DNA of 64,000 nt, taken from contig NZ_FQXM01000004.1 in the NCBI RefSeq assembly GCF_900129965.1, positions 230,116 to 294,115 of the forward strand, read 5' to 3'. This stretch comes from Clostridium grantii DSM 8605. Lineage in GTDB: Bacteria > Bacillota > Clostridia > Clostridiales > Clostridiaceae. Shown one piece after another: positions 8,926-17,705 of this stretch (the stretch's first letter is position 1; each line of letters starts with the position of its first letter). The notes under the pieces were generated by a model. That model searched no databases and was not told where the DNA came from. It saw nothing but the letters and a program-made list of their open reading frames with translations. Both the position numbers and the translations under genes were made by a program.

Positions 8926-9558
8926 TTATCTAATAAAACTAGTCCATACTTTCTTTTCTTTCTCTGGCATGCCATAATTACTTTTACCGTCATTCACAAC
9001 TTTCATTAACCAAGCCATATTAGTTCCTAATATTCTAGCAATTTGTTTTCCCTCTTCATCTTCATTTACATCCCCTGGTTTAGTACCATGAACTACATTC
9101 CAGTAATTTGATGCCGGCATAAACATTTCTGAATAAGTAATATAATGATTTAAAGAATCAAAAGTTGGTATTCCACCTGACCTTCTAACTGCTGCAAGGG
9201 ATGCTCCCACCTTATATTTTAGCATCATTCCATTTACCGAAGTAACATAAAATGCTCTATCAAGAAAAGCTTTCATTGTTCCAGCTATACCAGCATAATA
9301 AACTGGAGAACCAAGAATTATACCATCTGCTTCTTTCATTTTTTGGATCATATCATTCACTTCATCATTTATTATGCATTTTTCATTTTTATTTTTTGCA
9401 CACATATTACAAGCAGCGCAACCTCTAATATTTTTATTTCCCACATGTAAAATTTCAAACTCAATATTTTGCTTTTCCAATTCTTCTCCAACAATCTTTA
9501 AAGCTTGATAAGTATTTCCTTCTTTTTTAGGACTTCCATTAAATGCTACAACTTTCAT
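8926..9558 (-). CDS. Flavodoxin-fold NAD(P)H-dependent reductase (iron-sulfur flavoprotein type)
   Basis: 210 residues with the FMN-binding start VVAFNGSPKKEGNTYQAL and the second flavin loop LGSPVYYAGIAGTMKAFLDR. A compact cysteine motif at residues 47-63 (GCAACNMCAKNKNEKC, pattern CX2CX2CX7C) matches the cluster-binding loop of archaeal and clostridial iron-sulfur flavoproteins. Substrates of this family vary (quinones, nitro- and azo-compounds, peroxide) and cannot be read here. It is transcribed divergently from an HxlR-family regulator and has a clear promoter and probable operator in the shared gap, so it is probably induced by redox or electrophile stress. Confidence 0.85.
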   Translation of the reverse strand: MKVVAFNGSPKKEGNTYQALKIVGEELEKQNIEFEILHVGNKNIRGCAACNMCAKNKNEKCIINDEVNDMIQKMKEADGIILGSPVYYAGIAGTMKAFLDRAFYVTSVNGMMLKYKVGASLAAVRRSGGIPTFDSLNHYITYSEMFMPASNYWNVVHGTKPGDVNEDEEGKQIARILGTNMAWLMKVVNDGKSNYGMPEKEKKVWTSFIR

Positions 9559-9596
9559 ACAAACACCTCTTATACTTTCTTGTATTTTTTCAATTC

Positions 9597-9655
9597 ATTA
9601 TAACAATTGCTTACTTTTATAACAAGTACGCACTTTTTCGTAACTAGACACACTT
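9597..9655 (-). promoter_or_regulatory. Flavoprotein promoter with probable HxlR-type operator
   Basis: On the minus strand, TTGTTA (9620-9625) and TATAAT (9597-9602) are separated by 17 bases. Directly upstream, 9624-9655 carries two related 10-base blocks (GTACGCACTT and AGACACACTT) and an imperfect AGTAC/GTAACT dyad. This is the likely binding site of the divergent HxlR-family protein. Confidence 0.5.
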
Positions 9656-9739
9656 CTTAATTTAAATTCTGTGATTTGACTAAATAGTTTTATATATGAT
9701 ATTTTTATAATAAATAATTTTATTGTAGAAGGTGTTTAC

Positions 9740-10069
9740 ATGATTAAATATAATAACAAAAATTTTGTTTGTGATTTGGATTTAGGTATGGAGCTTATTA
9801 GAGGCAAATGGAAAGCTGTTATCCTTTGCCATCTAAATGAAGGCCCTAAAAGATTTTTAGAACTACAAAGAATAACCTGTGGTGTAAGTCAAAAGGTACT
9901 GAATGAAAAATTAAAACAACTTCAAGATGATGGACTAATAAACAAAAAAGTTTACGATGAAGTGCCCCCAAAAGTAGAATATGAGCTCACTGAAATTGGC
10001 AAGGATTTATTTCCTGCTTTAAACCATATTCAGCAATGGGCAAAAAAGCACACAAAAACAATAGATTAA
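9740..10069 (+). CDS. HxlR-family winged-helix transcriptional regulator
   Basis: 109 residues matching the HxlR/MarR-like fold: an N-terminal cysteine (C11 in NNKNFVCDLDLGMELIRGKW), the GKWKAVILCHL helix, the recognition segment ITCGVSQKVLNEKLKQL and the wing EVPPKVEYELTEIG. The single N-terminal cysteine is the one used as an electrophile or redox sensor in YodB/HypR-type members. It is divergent from a flavoprotein reductase, the usual target type for this family. The final codons lie within the left arm of its own terminator. The ribosome site is AGAAGGTG. Confidence 0.9.
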   Translation: MIKYNNKNFVCDLDLGMELIRGKWKAVILCHLNEGPKRFLELQRITCGVSQKVLNEKLKQLQDDGLINKKVYDEVPPKVEYELTEIGKDLFPALNHIQQWAKKHTKTID

Positions 10070-10086
10070 TTGTTTTTGTGTGCTTT
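10045..10086. terminator. Bidirectional terminator between hxlR-type gene and yebC
   Basis: A perfect 18-bp stem (10045-10062 with 10069-10086) and 6-base loop. The hxlR stop codon is inside the structure. A-rich left and T-rich right flanks let it end both converging transcripts. Confidence 0.85.
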
Positions 10087-10111
10087 AAATTTATATTTAT
10101 AATTCTATAAT

Positions 10112-10852
10112 TTACCCCTCAAAACCCTCTGGGAACTCCGCATTATGATAAACGTTTTGAATATCATCATCATCTTCCATTTTATCTATAAGAATTTGAA
10201 CTTTTTCTGCTTCTTCCATTGATAATGCTACTGTTGTATCAGGAATCATTGTTAATTCTGCTGATAAAAACTCTAAGCCACTTTTTTCTAATTCTTCTCT
10301 AACGCTAGAATAATCCTGCATTTCAGTGATGATTTCATAAAATTCATCTTCTACATTAAAATCTTCTGCTCCAGCTTCTAATGCCATCATCATTAATTCA
10401 TCTTCATTAATTTCTTCATTTTTTTCTATTATTATTTGACCTTTTCTTTGGAACATATAAGACACGCAGCCAGTAGATCCTAAATTTCCACCATATTTAT
10501 CAAAATAATATCTTACATTTGCAGCACTTCTATTTTTGTTATCCGTTAAAACATCTACAGTTACAGCTACTCCACATGGTGCATAGCCTTCATAACTAAA
10601 CTCCATATATTCTGTTCCCTCTAATTCTCCAGCACCTTTTTTTATAGCCCTTTCAACAGTATCGTTAGGCATGTTATTTACTTTTGCTTTTGCTATTGCA
10701 TCTCTTAATTTGCTATTTATATCCGGATTAGAACCACCTTGTCTTGCAGCTAAAGCAAGTTCTCTTCCTATTTTTGTAAATATCTTACCTCTTTTTGCAT
10801 CGTTCTTACCTTTTTTACCTGCAATATTACTAAATTTTGAATGTCCTGACAT
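10112..10852 (-). CDS. yebC: YebC/PmpR-family DNA-binding/translation-associated protein
   Basis: 246 residues, full length. The N-terminus MSGHSKFSNIAGKKGKNDAKRGKIF is diagnostic, followed by LRDAIAKAKVNNMPNDTVERAIKKG and the conserved YEGYAPCGVAVTVDVLTDNKNRS. Family members were named as transcriptional regulators; more recent work on relatives links them to ribosomes and translation of difficult motifs. In many genomes yebC is near ruvC-ruvA-ruvB; here ruvAB is 3 kb away on the same strand. It is monocistronic, with a bidirectional terminator at its 3' end. Confidence 0.95.
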   Translation of the reverse strand: MSGHSKFSNIAGKKGKNDAKRGKIFTKIGRELALAARQGGSNPDINSKLRDAIAKAKVNNMPNDTVERAIKKGAGELEGTEYMEFSYEGYAPCGVAVTVDVLTDNKNRSAANVRYYFDKYGGNLGSTGCVSYMFQRKGQIIIEKNEEINEDELMMMALEAGAEDFNVEDEFYEIITEMQDYSSVREELEKSGLEFLSAELTMIPDTTVALSMEEAEKVQILIDKMEDDDDIQNVYHNAEFPEGFEG

Positions 10853-10948
10853 TGTTATCCCCCGCTTCTTTTATGTATATACTTTAATATTTATGATAAC
10901 CATACCATTTTAATATAAAAGTTGATTTATTTCAAGTTTCCCTCTTGA

Positions 10949-11599
10949 TTATATAACATTTAAATAAAGTCTATTTTTCATTTTAAAGAAATGACTTTCT
11001 TCACCAAAAGATAACTTTGATTTTCCATCGCATACTTCTATGATTGCTTTATTAAAATCTTCTAGCTGAGATTTTTCTATGTATAAATTTATCTTCACCA
11101 CATCTGTATACTGAATTTCTTCTATGTACTTTTCATTTTGTTCGCAATAATACTGAATTTTACCTAGTAAATCATAAGGGATTTCTACATAAACAGGTAT
11201 CCCCATTACTTTTTCAACAATTCCTGCTGCATCTATTCCCATGGAAGCTGCATTAGAATAAGCTCTGGTTAATCCACCTGTCCCTAAAAGTATCCCGCCA
11301 AAATATCTAGTAACTACAATTGCTGTATCTTTAATATTCTTTTTCTTAATAACTTCTAGCACAGGAATCCCTGCTGTACCTTGAGGTTCACCATCATCAC
11401 TATATCTTTGTATCTCCATGTTTTCTCCTATGGTATAAGCAAAAACATTGTGTCTAGCATCCTTATGTTTGTTTTTTATATCCTTAATAAATTCCTTTGC
11501 TTCTTCTTCATCATTTACTCTTTTGGAATAACATATAAAAAGTGATTTTTTTATTTCCAAAGTTTCAGAAGCACTTTTCATTATGGTTAAATATTCCAT
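10949..11599 (-). CDS. YigZ/IMPACT-family protein
   Basis: 216 residues in two parts. The N-terminal UPF0029/IMPACT domain (about 1-120) has IKNKHKDARHNVFAYTIG, YSDDGEPQGTAG and VVTRYFGGILLGTGGL. A C-terminal DUF1949 ferredoxin-like domain (about 137-205) follows. The eukaryotic relative IMPACT regulates Gcn2; the bacterial role is unclear. Its start overlaps the stop of the upstream HEAT-repeat gene by one base (TAATG), so the two are translationally coupled. Confidence 0.9.
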   Translation of the reverse strand: MEYLTIMKSASETLEIKKSLFICYSKRVNDEEEAKEFIKDIKNKHKDARHNVFAYTIGENMEIQRYSDDGEPQGTAGIPVLEVIKKKNIKDTAIVVTRYFGGILLGTGGLTRAYSNAASMGIDAAGIVEKVMGIPVYVEIPYDLLGKIQYYCEQNEKYIEEIQYTDVVKINLYIEKSQLEDFNKAIIEVCDGKSKLSFGEESHFFKMKNRLYLNVI

Positions 11600-12279
11600 T
11601 ATTGCTCAACTCCCTCAGAAAAAACTTTCGATATATAAATTTCTTTTTCCTTTATTAAATATTCTTTTTTCCATTGCTTTTCTAATTTTTCAATATGAGA
11701 AAATGCTTTTTTACTTTTTAAGTTTTCTAAAGCTTTTAAAGCGTATAGAACCACTTGAGGATTATCATCATATAAAGTTCTTATCAAATGATCTTCGCAC
11801 TTCATATCTGAAATTTTATTCATAGCTGAAATAGCCATTCTTCTGATATTTGTGCTTTTATGAACCGAAGCTTTAACTAATACATTAAGAGAATCTATAT
11901 CCTTTAATTCTCCAATGATCCAAACCGCTCTTTCTTTTTCTAAAGGAGAAAGACTTGCATAATTATCATTTATATACTTTAATAACTTTTTTTCTATTAC
12001 TATATTCAAATTATGGATTATAGAATTTCTATCATGCTTATCTGTTAAAGATAAAGCTTGAAGAAATTCTCCAATGGATTCATTTTTAATAAAATATCTA
12101 TAGTTTATTTTACCATTTATAATATGTTTCTGCACTAAAGCTTTATCAATATTCCTTATCCTAGAGATTGCTTCCATGGTTTTTCCTTCTAAAAACAAAA
12201 AATAAGTTATGTCTTCTTCTGAATAACCCTGAATATAATCCCAATTAAAATCTAATAATCCCTTTTGCACTTTATTCAC
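11599..12279 (-). CDS. HEAT-repeat protein
   Basis: 226 residues. The C-terminal two thirds is built of helical pairs typical of HEAT or PBS-lyase-like repeats, for example LSPLEKERAVWIIGELKDI, LVKASVHKSTNIRRMAISAM and HLIRTLYDDNPQVVLYALKAL. The N-terminal region (IQGYSEEDITYFLFLEGKTMEAISRIRNI) reads like a small helix-turn-helix-like module. It is probably a protein-interaction scaffold. It overlaps the MocR gene upstream by eight bases and the yigZ-type gene downstream by one, giving a tight three-gene unit. No enzymatic motif was seen. Confidence 0.8.
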   Translation of the reverse strand: MNKVQKGLLDFNWDYIQGYSEEDITYFLFLEGKTMEAISRIRNIDKALVQKHIINGKINYRYFIKNESIGEFLQALSLTDKHDRNSIIHNLNIVIEKKLLKYINDNYASLSPLEKERAVWIIGELKDIDSLNVLVKASVHKSTNIRRMAISAMNKISDMKCEDHLIRTLYDDNPQVVLYALKALENLKSKKAFSHIEKLEKQWKKEYLIKEKEIYISKVFSEGVEQ

Positions 12280-13681
12280 TTTCCTTTAGTAAATTATTTA
12301 TAACCATTAATCCTTGGTGGATTGCTTTTGTGTCTACCTTTGAAAATCCTATTTTAAAATATTGCATACCATCATCACTATTGAGATAATAAAGCATTCC
12401 AGGCGTTATAAGTACATTATTATCTTTACAATATTCAAATAATTTTATACAATTCACATCTTTTCTTTGGATTTTCAAGAATAAACTTAACCCTCCATAG
12501 GTATCATATATTTGCACTTTATCTTTCAAAAGATTATTACATTCTTTAATCAAAAATTCATATCTTTTCTTGTATTCTAAATTTAAATTTTTTATATGTT
12601 GTTTCCAAAGCCCTTTTCTTATATAAATATCTAAAGCTCTTTGCATCAAAGATGATGTGGTTATATCTGTGTTTATCTTAAAGGTTTGAATTTTATCACT
12701 ATATTTTTGTGGTGGAATAACGTATCCAATTCTTATACCCGGAAGAAAAATTTTCGAAAAACTTTTAATATATATAACCCGATCTTTGGTATCCATACTT
12801 TTTAAAGATTTAAATTCAACTCTATTATCGTAGCTTATATCTGACAAATAATCATCTTCAATTATATAAAAATCGTAAATTTCCGCCAATTCCAATATCC
12901 TTTTTTTCTTTTCGAAACTATATGTAACCCCTGTTGGATTTTGAAAATATGGCATGGTGTAAAAACATTTTATTCTATTTTTTTGTAAAATTTTTTCCAA
13001 TTCTTCTACTTGTATTCCATCTTTTTTCATATCAATTTCAATTATATTTGCTTTTCTCCATTTAAAAACATTCATAGCTCCACTATAGGACGGCTTTTCT
13101 ATAACAACATTATCATTCACATTTATGATTGCTTTTGTAATAATGTCAATACCTTGCTGTGCACCTGACACTACTAAAATATCATCTATTTCCATTTTAT
13201 TATTCCAAAAATGTTTATTAATGCTTTTCCTTAATCCTTTATACCCTAAAGCATCTTGGTATATAAAAGCATCCTCCTTATCTCTATCTAAAACTTCATT
13301 TAAAACTTTTTTAAATGTATCTACAGGGAAAAATTCAGAACTTGTGGTTTCACCAGTAAAATCTATGAAATTTTCTAAATTACCCCTAGTCAGCTTTTTA
13401 TATGTATTTGAGTATTCTTTAAGAATATAATTTTTTTGTTCTTCTTTTTTTACATAAGTTCCGCTACCCATTTTTTTATAAGCGTATCCTTCATTCTGTA
13501 GCAATTCATATGCATTAATAATAGTACTGGTATTAACCCCTAGTAGTTTCGAATACTCTCTTATAGTAGGTAGTTTTTCTCCATGAATCAGTTCATGATT
13601 GTTAATCATTGCCTTCAAATGTATTGCTACTTTTTTATACTTAATATCATCTTCATCAAAACTAAAATAAAAATTCTTCAT
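12272..13681 (-). CDS. MocR-type regulator (GntR helix-turn-helix fused to aminotransferase domain)
   Basis: 469 residues. Residues 1-75 are a GntR winged helix (HGEKLPTIREYSKLLGVNTSTIINAYELL, then MGSGTYV). The rest is a fold-type I PLP aminotransferase domain with the PLP lysine in YIKSFSKIFLPGIRIGYV and the substrate-side YQDALGYKGLRKSI. MocR proteins sense PLP or amino acids and usually regulate neighbouring genes. The target cannot be deduced, since the downstream genes are HEAT-repeat and YigZ proteins rather than a vitamin B6 pathway. The ribosome site TAGGAG lies seven bases before the ATG. Confidence 0.9.
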   Translation of the reverse strand: MKNFYFSFDEDDIKYKKVAIHLKAMINNHELIHGEKLPTIREYSKLLGVNTSTIINAYELLQNEGYAYKKMGSGTYVKKEEQKNYILKEYSNTYKKLTRGNLENFIDFTGETTSSEFFPVDTFKKVLNEVLDRDKEDAFIYQDALGYKGLRKSINKHFWNNKMEIDDILVVSGAQQGIDIITKAIINVNDNVVIEKPSYSGAMNVFKWRKANIIEIDMKKDGIQVEELEKILQKNRIKCFYTMPYFQNPTGVTYSFEKKKRILELAEIYDFYIIEDDYLSDISYDNRVEFKSLKSMDTKDRVIYIKSFSKIFLPGIRIGYVIPPQKYSDKIQTFKINTDITTSSLMQRALDIYIRKGLWKQHIKNLNLEYKKRYEFLIKECNNLLKDKVQIYDTYGGLSLFLKIQRKDVNCIKLFEYCKDNNVLITPGMLYYLNSDDGMQYFKIGFSKVDTKAIHQGLMVINNLLKESE

Positions 13682-13693
13682 TTTATTCTCCTA

Positions 13694-14584
13694 CTATAAA
13701 TGATATGTATTTTCCTCAAATAAAATCTTTTTCCCTAATGCAAATTCCCTACTTGATTTTTTTACTAAATTTTTATTGTAAAGCTTATTTAAAATATGCT
13801 CCGCACTAATTTTAAAATTTATAAAGAATTGGTCTGATTGAATTTCTTGAGCAGAAAGATGTTTTCCTTTGGTAGCCATAAAACTTAATAAGATAGATGT
13901 ATAATTTTTCATATTCTCCTCAATATCTTTTTCTAAATATATAATTAATTTTTCAATAGATAATTTCATATTTTCCAGACTGAGTAAATTTTCTGCTATT
14001 TCTTTAAATCCATCATTTAAATTCATACAAAATCTCATAGTATCTTTACTAACCATGTACCCTGAATGATTCACATAAAGTCTTGAATATTGTTGCAAAC
14101 AATTCGTACTCTCACAAAAGGCTGAGAAAATACTATCATTTGATAAATATTTTTTACAAGTATCAATATTTTTTATCAGTACTCCCAAATAAACCAAACT
14201 CCACTTTTGCCTTTCCAAATCCGGATAATATCTTCCATTATCAAATCTTTCTGTAACTTCCATATCTCTTGAAAAAACCAATTTAGAAGAAACAAGCATT
14301 CTATGAATAAACCCTCCTACAAAATCCTCATCATGAAATTGCATAAATCTTTCTTTACTAATTAATTTCATATGTATTGAAATTTCTTTTTCTTCAGTAT
14401 AAATATTTTCAATTTTACTTTTACTACCTTTAACAATAACAAATAAATCTATATCTGAATCTTCCCATAAATCGCCTGTGACCATGCTTCCAAAAACCAT
14501 TACAGCAATAACTTCATCACTACCTTTTAATTTATCAATAATGGAATTAAAAGCGCCTTGATATTCCAAAATAATATTATTCAA
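13694..14584 (-). CDS. Nucleotidyltransferase-domain protein
   Basis: About 296 residues. The polymerase-beta-type motif VMVFGSMVTGDLWEDSDIDLFVIV near the N-terminus has GS followed by DxD-like metal ligands (D at DSDID), as in aminoglycoside adenylyltransferases and MNT toxins or antitoxins. The rest is helical and unrecognised, ending with a possible winged-helix-like segment (LSAQEIQSDQFFINFKISAE). The start is uncertain. A GTG at 14599 is in frame, but a GGGGGGTG ribosome-site-like stretch lies between it and the TTG at 14584, so the TTG is preferred. It is followed 12 bases on by the MocR gene. Substrate unknown. Confidence 0.75.
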   Translation of the reverse strand: MNNIILEYQGAFNSIIDKLKGSDEVIAVMVFGSMVTGDLWEDSDIDLFVIVKGSKSKIENIYTEEKEISIHMKLISKERFMQFHDEDFVGGFIHRMLVSSKLVFSRDMEVTERFDNGRYYPDLERQKWSLVYLGVLIKNIDTCKKYLSNDSIFSAFCESTNCLQQYSRLYVNHSGYMVSKDTMRFCMNLNDGFKEIAENLLSLENMKLSIEKLIIYLEKDIEENMKNYTSILLSFMATKGKHLSAQEIQSDQFFINFKISAEHILNKLYNKNLVKKSSREFALGKKILFEENTYHL

Positions 14585-14616
14585 AAAAACACCCCCCACT
14601 GATTTAACAACAAATT

Positions 14617-14976
14617 TTACTCTTCCTCAATACCCTTCTTGCAACAAATGTCGCTAGAAGGGATTTTAAGAAAATCCTTTATTTCACATTGAAGCTGATT
14701 AAATACTTTTTCAATGCTTTTATTTATATCATAAATCAAATCTAAAGAATCTTCAATCTTTGAAGTTTTACTATAATTTATAGAACTCAAATTCTTAGCT
14801 ACGTTTGAAAGGTTTGAAGATCCATAAGAAAGCTCTAAAAGCATTTTAAGTAGAGGTTCTATATCTGTATCATAAAACTCTCTTCTAGATGGATTTAAAC
14901 AAAGCTTTGCAACTTCATCTTTAACAATATTAAAGTCTTCTAATGTTTTTTTTGTATCCTCAAAATTTTCACTCAT
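14617..14976 (-). CDS. Conserved-looking hypothetical protein, helical
   Basis: 119 residues, not recognised. The sequence is predicted almost wholly helical and acidic, with a central Ser/Asn-rich region (YGSSNLSNVAKNLSSINYSKTSK) and a C-terminal double cysteine (DICCKKG). No signal peptide or membrane segment. It lies 32 bases upstream of the nucleotidyltransferase gene on the same strand and may be co-transcribed with it. The ribosome site is a reasonable AGGAG-like element before the ATG. Confidence 0.6.
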   Translation of the reverse strand: MSENFEDTKKTLEDFNIVKDEVAKLCLNPSRREFYDTDIEPLLKMLLELSYGSSNLSNVAKNLSSINYSKTSKIEDSLDLIYDINKSIEKVFNQLQCEIKDFLKIPSSDICCKKGIEEE

Positions 14977-15051
14977 AGTTTTCTCCTATACTTGAATCCA
15001 ATAATTTTGTAGACTTCTTCTACTATAAATTTTATTTTTTAAATACTAAAT

Positions 15052-16851
15052 TTATTCATTTTCTTCTGTGAATAAATATTCCTCAAGTTTATTTAACATT
15101 TCTGGGTCTACCATAGCTTTAATATATGTTCCATTATCTTTATAATCTTCTTGAAGTATTTTACTATTATTATGAATATATGAAACTAAAGTACCTTTGT
15201 CATAAGGAATTAAGAAACTATACTCCTTAATGGATGCAGGCAATAATTCTGTTATAGTTTCCATTAACAAATCAAGATTTTCTTCTTTTAAAGCACTTAT
15301 AGGAACTATGATATATTCATTAAACTCTTCTTTAAGTTTTAATAATTCTTTTTCTTCAATTTTATCAATTTTATTAAAAGCTAATAAAAGTGGCTTTTCA
15401 AAAGCTTCCAACTCTTTTAAAACACTCCAAACAGCTTCAATATCTTCTTTTACCGTACTTGATGCAATATCTATTACATGAACTAATAAATCCGAATTAA
15501 TAACTTCTTCTAATGTAGATTTAAAAGCTTCTATTAAATCATGAGGTAATTTTTTTACAAACCCTACTGTATCTGTTAATGTAGCCAATCTGTTATCCGG
15601 TAAATTAATAGCTCTAGTGGTAACATCTAATGTAGCAAAAAGCATATCTGCCTCAAAAACTTTTTCTTTAGTATTAGATATATTAGGCGCAAACTTTGAA
15701 CACAAAGTATTTCTCAATGTAGATTTTCCTGTATTTGTATATCCCACTAAAGATACTTTTGGAATATTATCCTTAGTTCTTTTATTTCTTTGAACTTCAC
15801 GTATACTCTTTACCTTTTGAAGTTCTTTTGTTAATTCAAATATTCTTTCTCTTATACGTCTTTTATCAATTTCAAGTTTTTTCTCTCCAGGTCCTCTAGT
15901 TCCAATACCTGCACCTGTTCTAGATAATATTGTTCCTAGTCCTGATAATCTTGGCAATCTATATTTTAATTGAGCTAATTCTATTTGAATTTTTGATTCT
16001 CTACTCTTTGCACGTTTTGCGAAAATTTCTAGAATTAATATAGTTCTATCAATAACTTTACATCCTGTAAGTTCTTCAAGATTTCTTATTTGTGATGCAG
16101 ACAATTCTTCATCAAATATAATTAAATCCGCTTTTTCAGCTTGCCTTAACATAGCAAGTTCTGTAACCTTTCCTTTACCTACAAATAACGCTGAGTCTAC
16201 TTTAGTTCTTTTTTGTAATACCTTTTGCACTGTATAAACATTACAAGCTGAAGCCAATTCTTTTAATTCATCTAAACTTTCTTCACTCTCAATACCAACC
16301 AAAATTGCTTTTTCAGTGTCATCCTCAATAATATTATGATTTTTCATAAAATTCTCAATGTCTTCAACTTTTTCAGCAATATTTATATTAAGAGCACTTA
16401 TAATATCTAAAGGTGCTGTTTCTACAGTTGTTAAAACATTATCAGAGAAATTACAATATCCTAAACATACTCCAGTTACATTTCCATTTTCTATTCCAAT
16501 AGCTGCAATTGCATCAAGTTTTAGTTGTATTAATGCAGATAAATCTATAGCAGATAATAAAGGGTTTCCATTAGGATGAGTATGAATAATTTTAACTCCT
16601 GATAATTTTTTTTCTTTTAAAGAAAGTAGTGGAAGATGTACAGAACCACTGTCTCCAATAGATACATTTAACACCTTACCTTTCCTATCAATAGCTACAC
16701 TTATTTCTCTATTTATATCATTTGTTACACTTGTTATAGCCTCTATAATTTCAATATTAGCCAGAACATTTTTTTCTGTTTTAACATTATATAAATCATC
16801 TAATTTATTTAATATTGAATTTTTAACACCAGTTATATTTCCTTCTACCAT
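15052..16851 (-). CDS. hflX: Ribosome-associated GTPase HflX with N-terminal JAMM-like domain
   Basis: 599 residues against about 420 for typical HflX. Residues about 180-599 are canonical HflX: the N-terminal HflX domain (LVGIESEESLDELKELA, then VGKGKVTELA), the glycine-rich GAGIGTRGPGEKKLE, G1 GYTNTGKST at 370-378, the switch region DTVGFVKKLPHDLIEAFKSTLEEV and G4 FNKID. HflX splits or rescues stalled ribosomes. The extra first about 150 residues carry the JAMM/MPN+ pattern: E49, then H90-T-H92-x7-S100-x2-D103. This resembles RadC-like domains and suggests a metal site. The gene is divergent from hpt. The ribosome site GAGGTG precedes the ATG. Confidence 0.92.
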   Translation of the reverse strand: MVEGNITGVKNSILNKLDDLYNVKTEKNVLANIEIIEAITSVTNDINREISVAIDRKGKVLNVSIGDSGSVHLPLLSLKEKKLSGVKIIHTHPNGNPLLSAIDLSALIQLKLDAIAAIGIENGNVTGVCLGYCNFSDNVLTTVETAPLDIISALNINIAEKVEDIENFMKNHNIIEDDTEKAILVGIESEESLDELKELASACNVYTVQKVLQKRTKVDSALFVGKGKVTELAMLRQAEKADLIIFDEELSASQIRNLEELTGCKVIDRTILILEIFAKRAKSRESKIQIELAQLKYRLPRLSGLGTILSRTGAGIGTRGPGEKKLEIDKRRIRERIFELTKELQKVKSIREVQRNKRTKDNIPKVSLVGYTNTGKSTLRNTLCSKFAPNISNTKEKVFEADMLFATLDVTTRAINLPDNRLATLTDTVGFVKKLPHDLIEAFKSTLEEVINSDLLVHVIDIASSTVKEDIEAVWSVLKELEAFEKPLLLAFNKIDKIEEKELLKLKEEFNEYIIVPISALKEENLDLLMETITELLPASIKEYSFLIPYDKGTLVSYIHNNSKILQEDYKDNGTYIKAMVDPEMLNKLEEYLFTEENE

Positions 16852-16938
16852 ATTATCACCTCAATAGTATTTTGATAATTAACAGAGGATAAAACCGTAA
16901 ATACCCTATATTTATTATAGGTAAAATGCGATTTTTCC

Positions 16939-16967
16939 TTGACAACTTTCATTTTATTCTATACTAT
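16939..16967 (+). promoter_or_regulatory. Strong sigma-A promoter for hpt
   Basis: TTGACA (16939-16944), a 17-base spacer, then TACTAT (16962-16967). It lies 40 bases before the chosen hpt start codon, in the gap divergent from hflX. Confidence 0.8.
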
Positions 16968-17006
16968 AAAATCATTATTGTAAATATCTTTACTTGGAGG
17001 CTATTC

Positions 17007-17534
17007 ATGGAACACAAGAAGAAAAATATTCTAATTAATGAAACAGAAATTTCTGAAAGAATCACAGAACTTGGCAAAGAAATTGCAAAAGATTATGCCG
17101 GAAAGCAAATATATGTTCTTTCACTTTTAAGAGGTAGTTTTATTTATACTGCTGATTTAGTGAGAAACATAGATTTACCTACAAAAATTGGTTTTATGAC
17201 AACCTCTAGTTATGGGCACAATGAACAATCTACAGGAAAAGTTAAAATAGTTTCTGATATTCCTGATGACCTTACCGGATGGGATGTTTTAGTGGTTGAT
17301 GATATTGTTGACACTGGATACACTATGGAATTTGTTGTAAATCGTTGCAAAGAATTAAATGCATCTACTGTTAAAACATGTGTGTTTTTAGATAAACCGT
17401 CCAGACGAAAAGTGGATTTGAAACCAGATTATTTTTGCTTTGAAATAGAAGATGTTTTTGTTGTTGGCTATGGTTTAAACTATGGCGATTTCTACAGAAA
17501 TGTACCTTATGTATTTAATTGGGAAGAAAAATAA
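17007..17534 (+). CDS. hpt: Hypoxanthine phosphoribosyltransferase
   Basis: 175 residues. It salvages hypoxanthine and guanine by transferring them to PRPP, making IMP and GMP. The PRPP-binding motif DVLVVDDIVDTGYTM and the N-terminal loop VLSLLRGSFIYTADL are present, as are the base-contact residues near VVGYGLNYGDFYRNVPY. The start at 17007 is chosen because TTGGAGG lies six bases upstream. A longer frame beginning at 16926 would run through the -35 and -10 boxes and is rejected. It is monocistronic, with its own promoter and terminator. Confidence 0.95.
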   Translation: MEHKKKNILINETEISERITELGKEIAKDYAGKQIYVLSLLRGSFIYTADLVRNIDLPTKIGFMTTSSYGHNEQSTGKVKIVSDIPDDLTGWDVLVVDDIVDTGYTMEFVVNRCKELNASTVKTCVFLDKPSRRKVDLKPDYFCFEIEDVFVVGYGLNYGDFYRNVPYVFNWEEK

Positions 17535-17563
17535 ACAAATTGCTTAAGCAATTTGTTTTTATT
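17534..17563 (+). terminator. Terminator after hpt
   Basis: A 10-bp perfect stem (AACAAATTGC / GCAATTTGTT) with a TTAA loop, then TTTATTTTAT. It begins at the last base of the stop codon. Confidence 0.88.
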
Positions 17564-17606
17564 TTATGTGCTATTCTTAATTAGTTGTATAAATTTTACA
17601 CATCTA

Positions 17607-17635
17607 TTATCAAAATATCTAAAATAGTGTATAAT
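17607..17635 (+). promoter_or_regulatory. Predicted promoter of the penicillin-binding protein gene
   Basis: TTATCA (17607-17612), a 17-base spacer and a consensus TATAAT (17630-17635). It lies about 70 bases before the start codon, in an otherwise empty gap. Confidence 0.65.
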
Positions 17636-17705
17636 CTATTATGTATAAAACTATATTTACAAAAACAACTCTAAATTAGATGAACATACTTAAGGAGGAT
17701 TTTTT

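Noticed and set aside
16926..17006. N-terminal extension of hpt
   Set aside because: It would translate through the TTGACA/TACTAT promoter and bypass the GGAGG ribosome site at 16996-17000.
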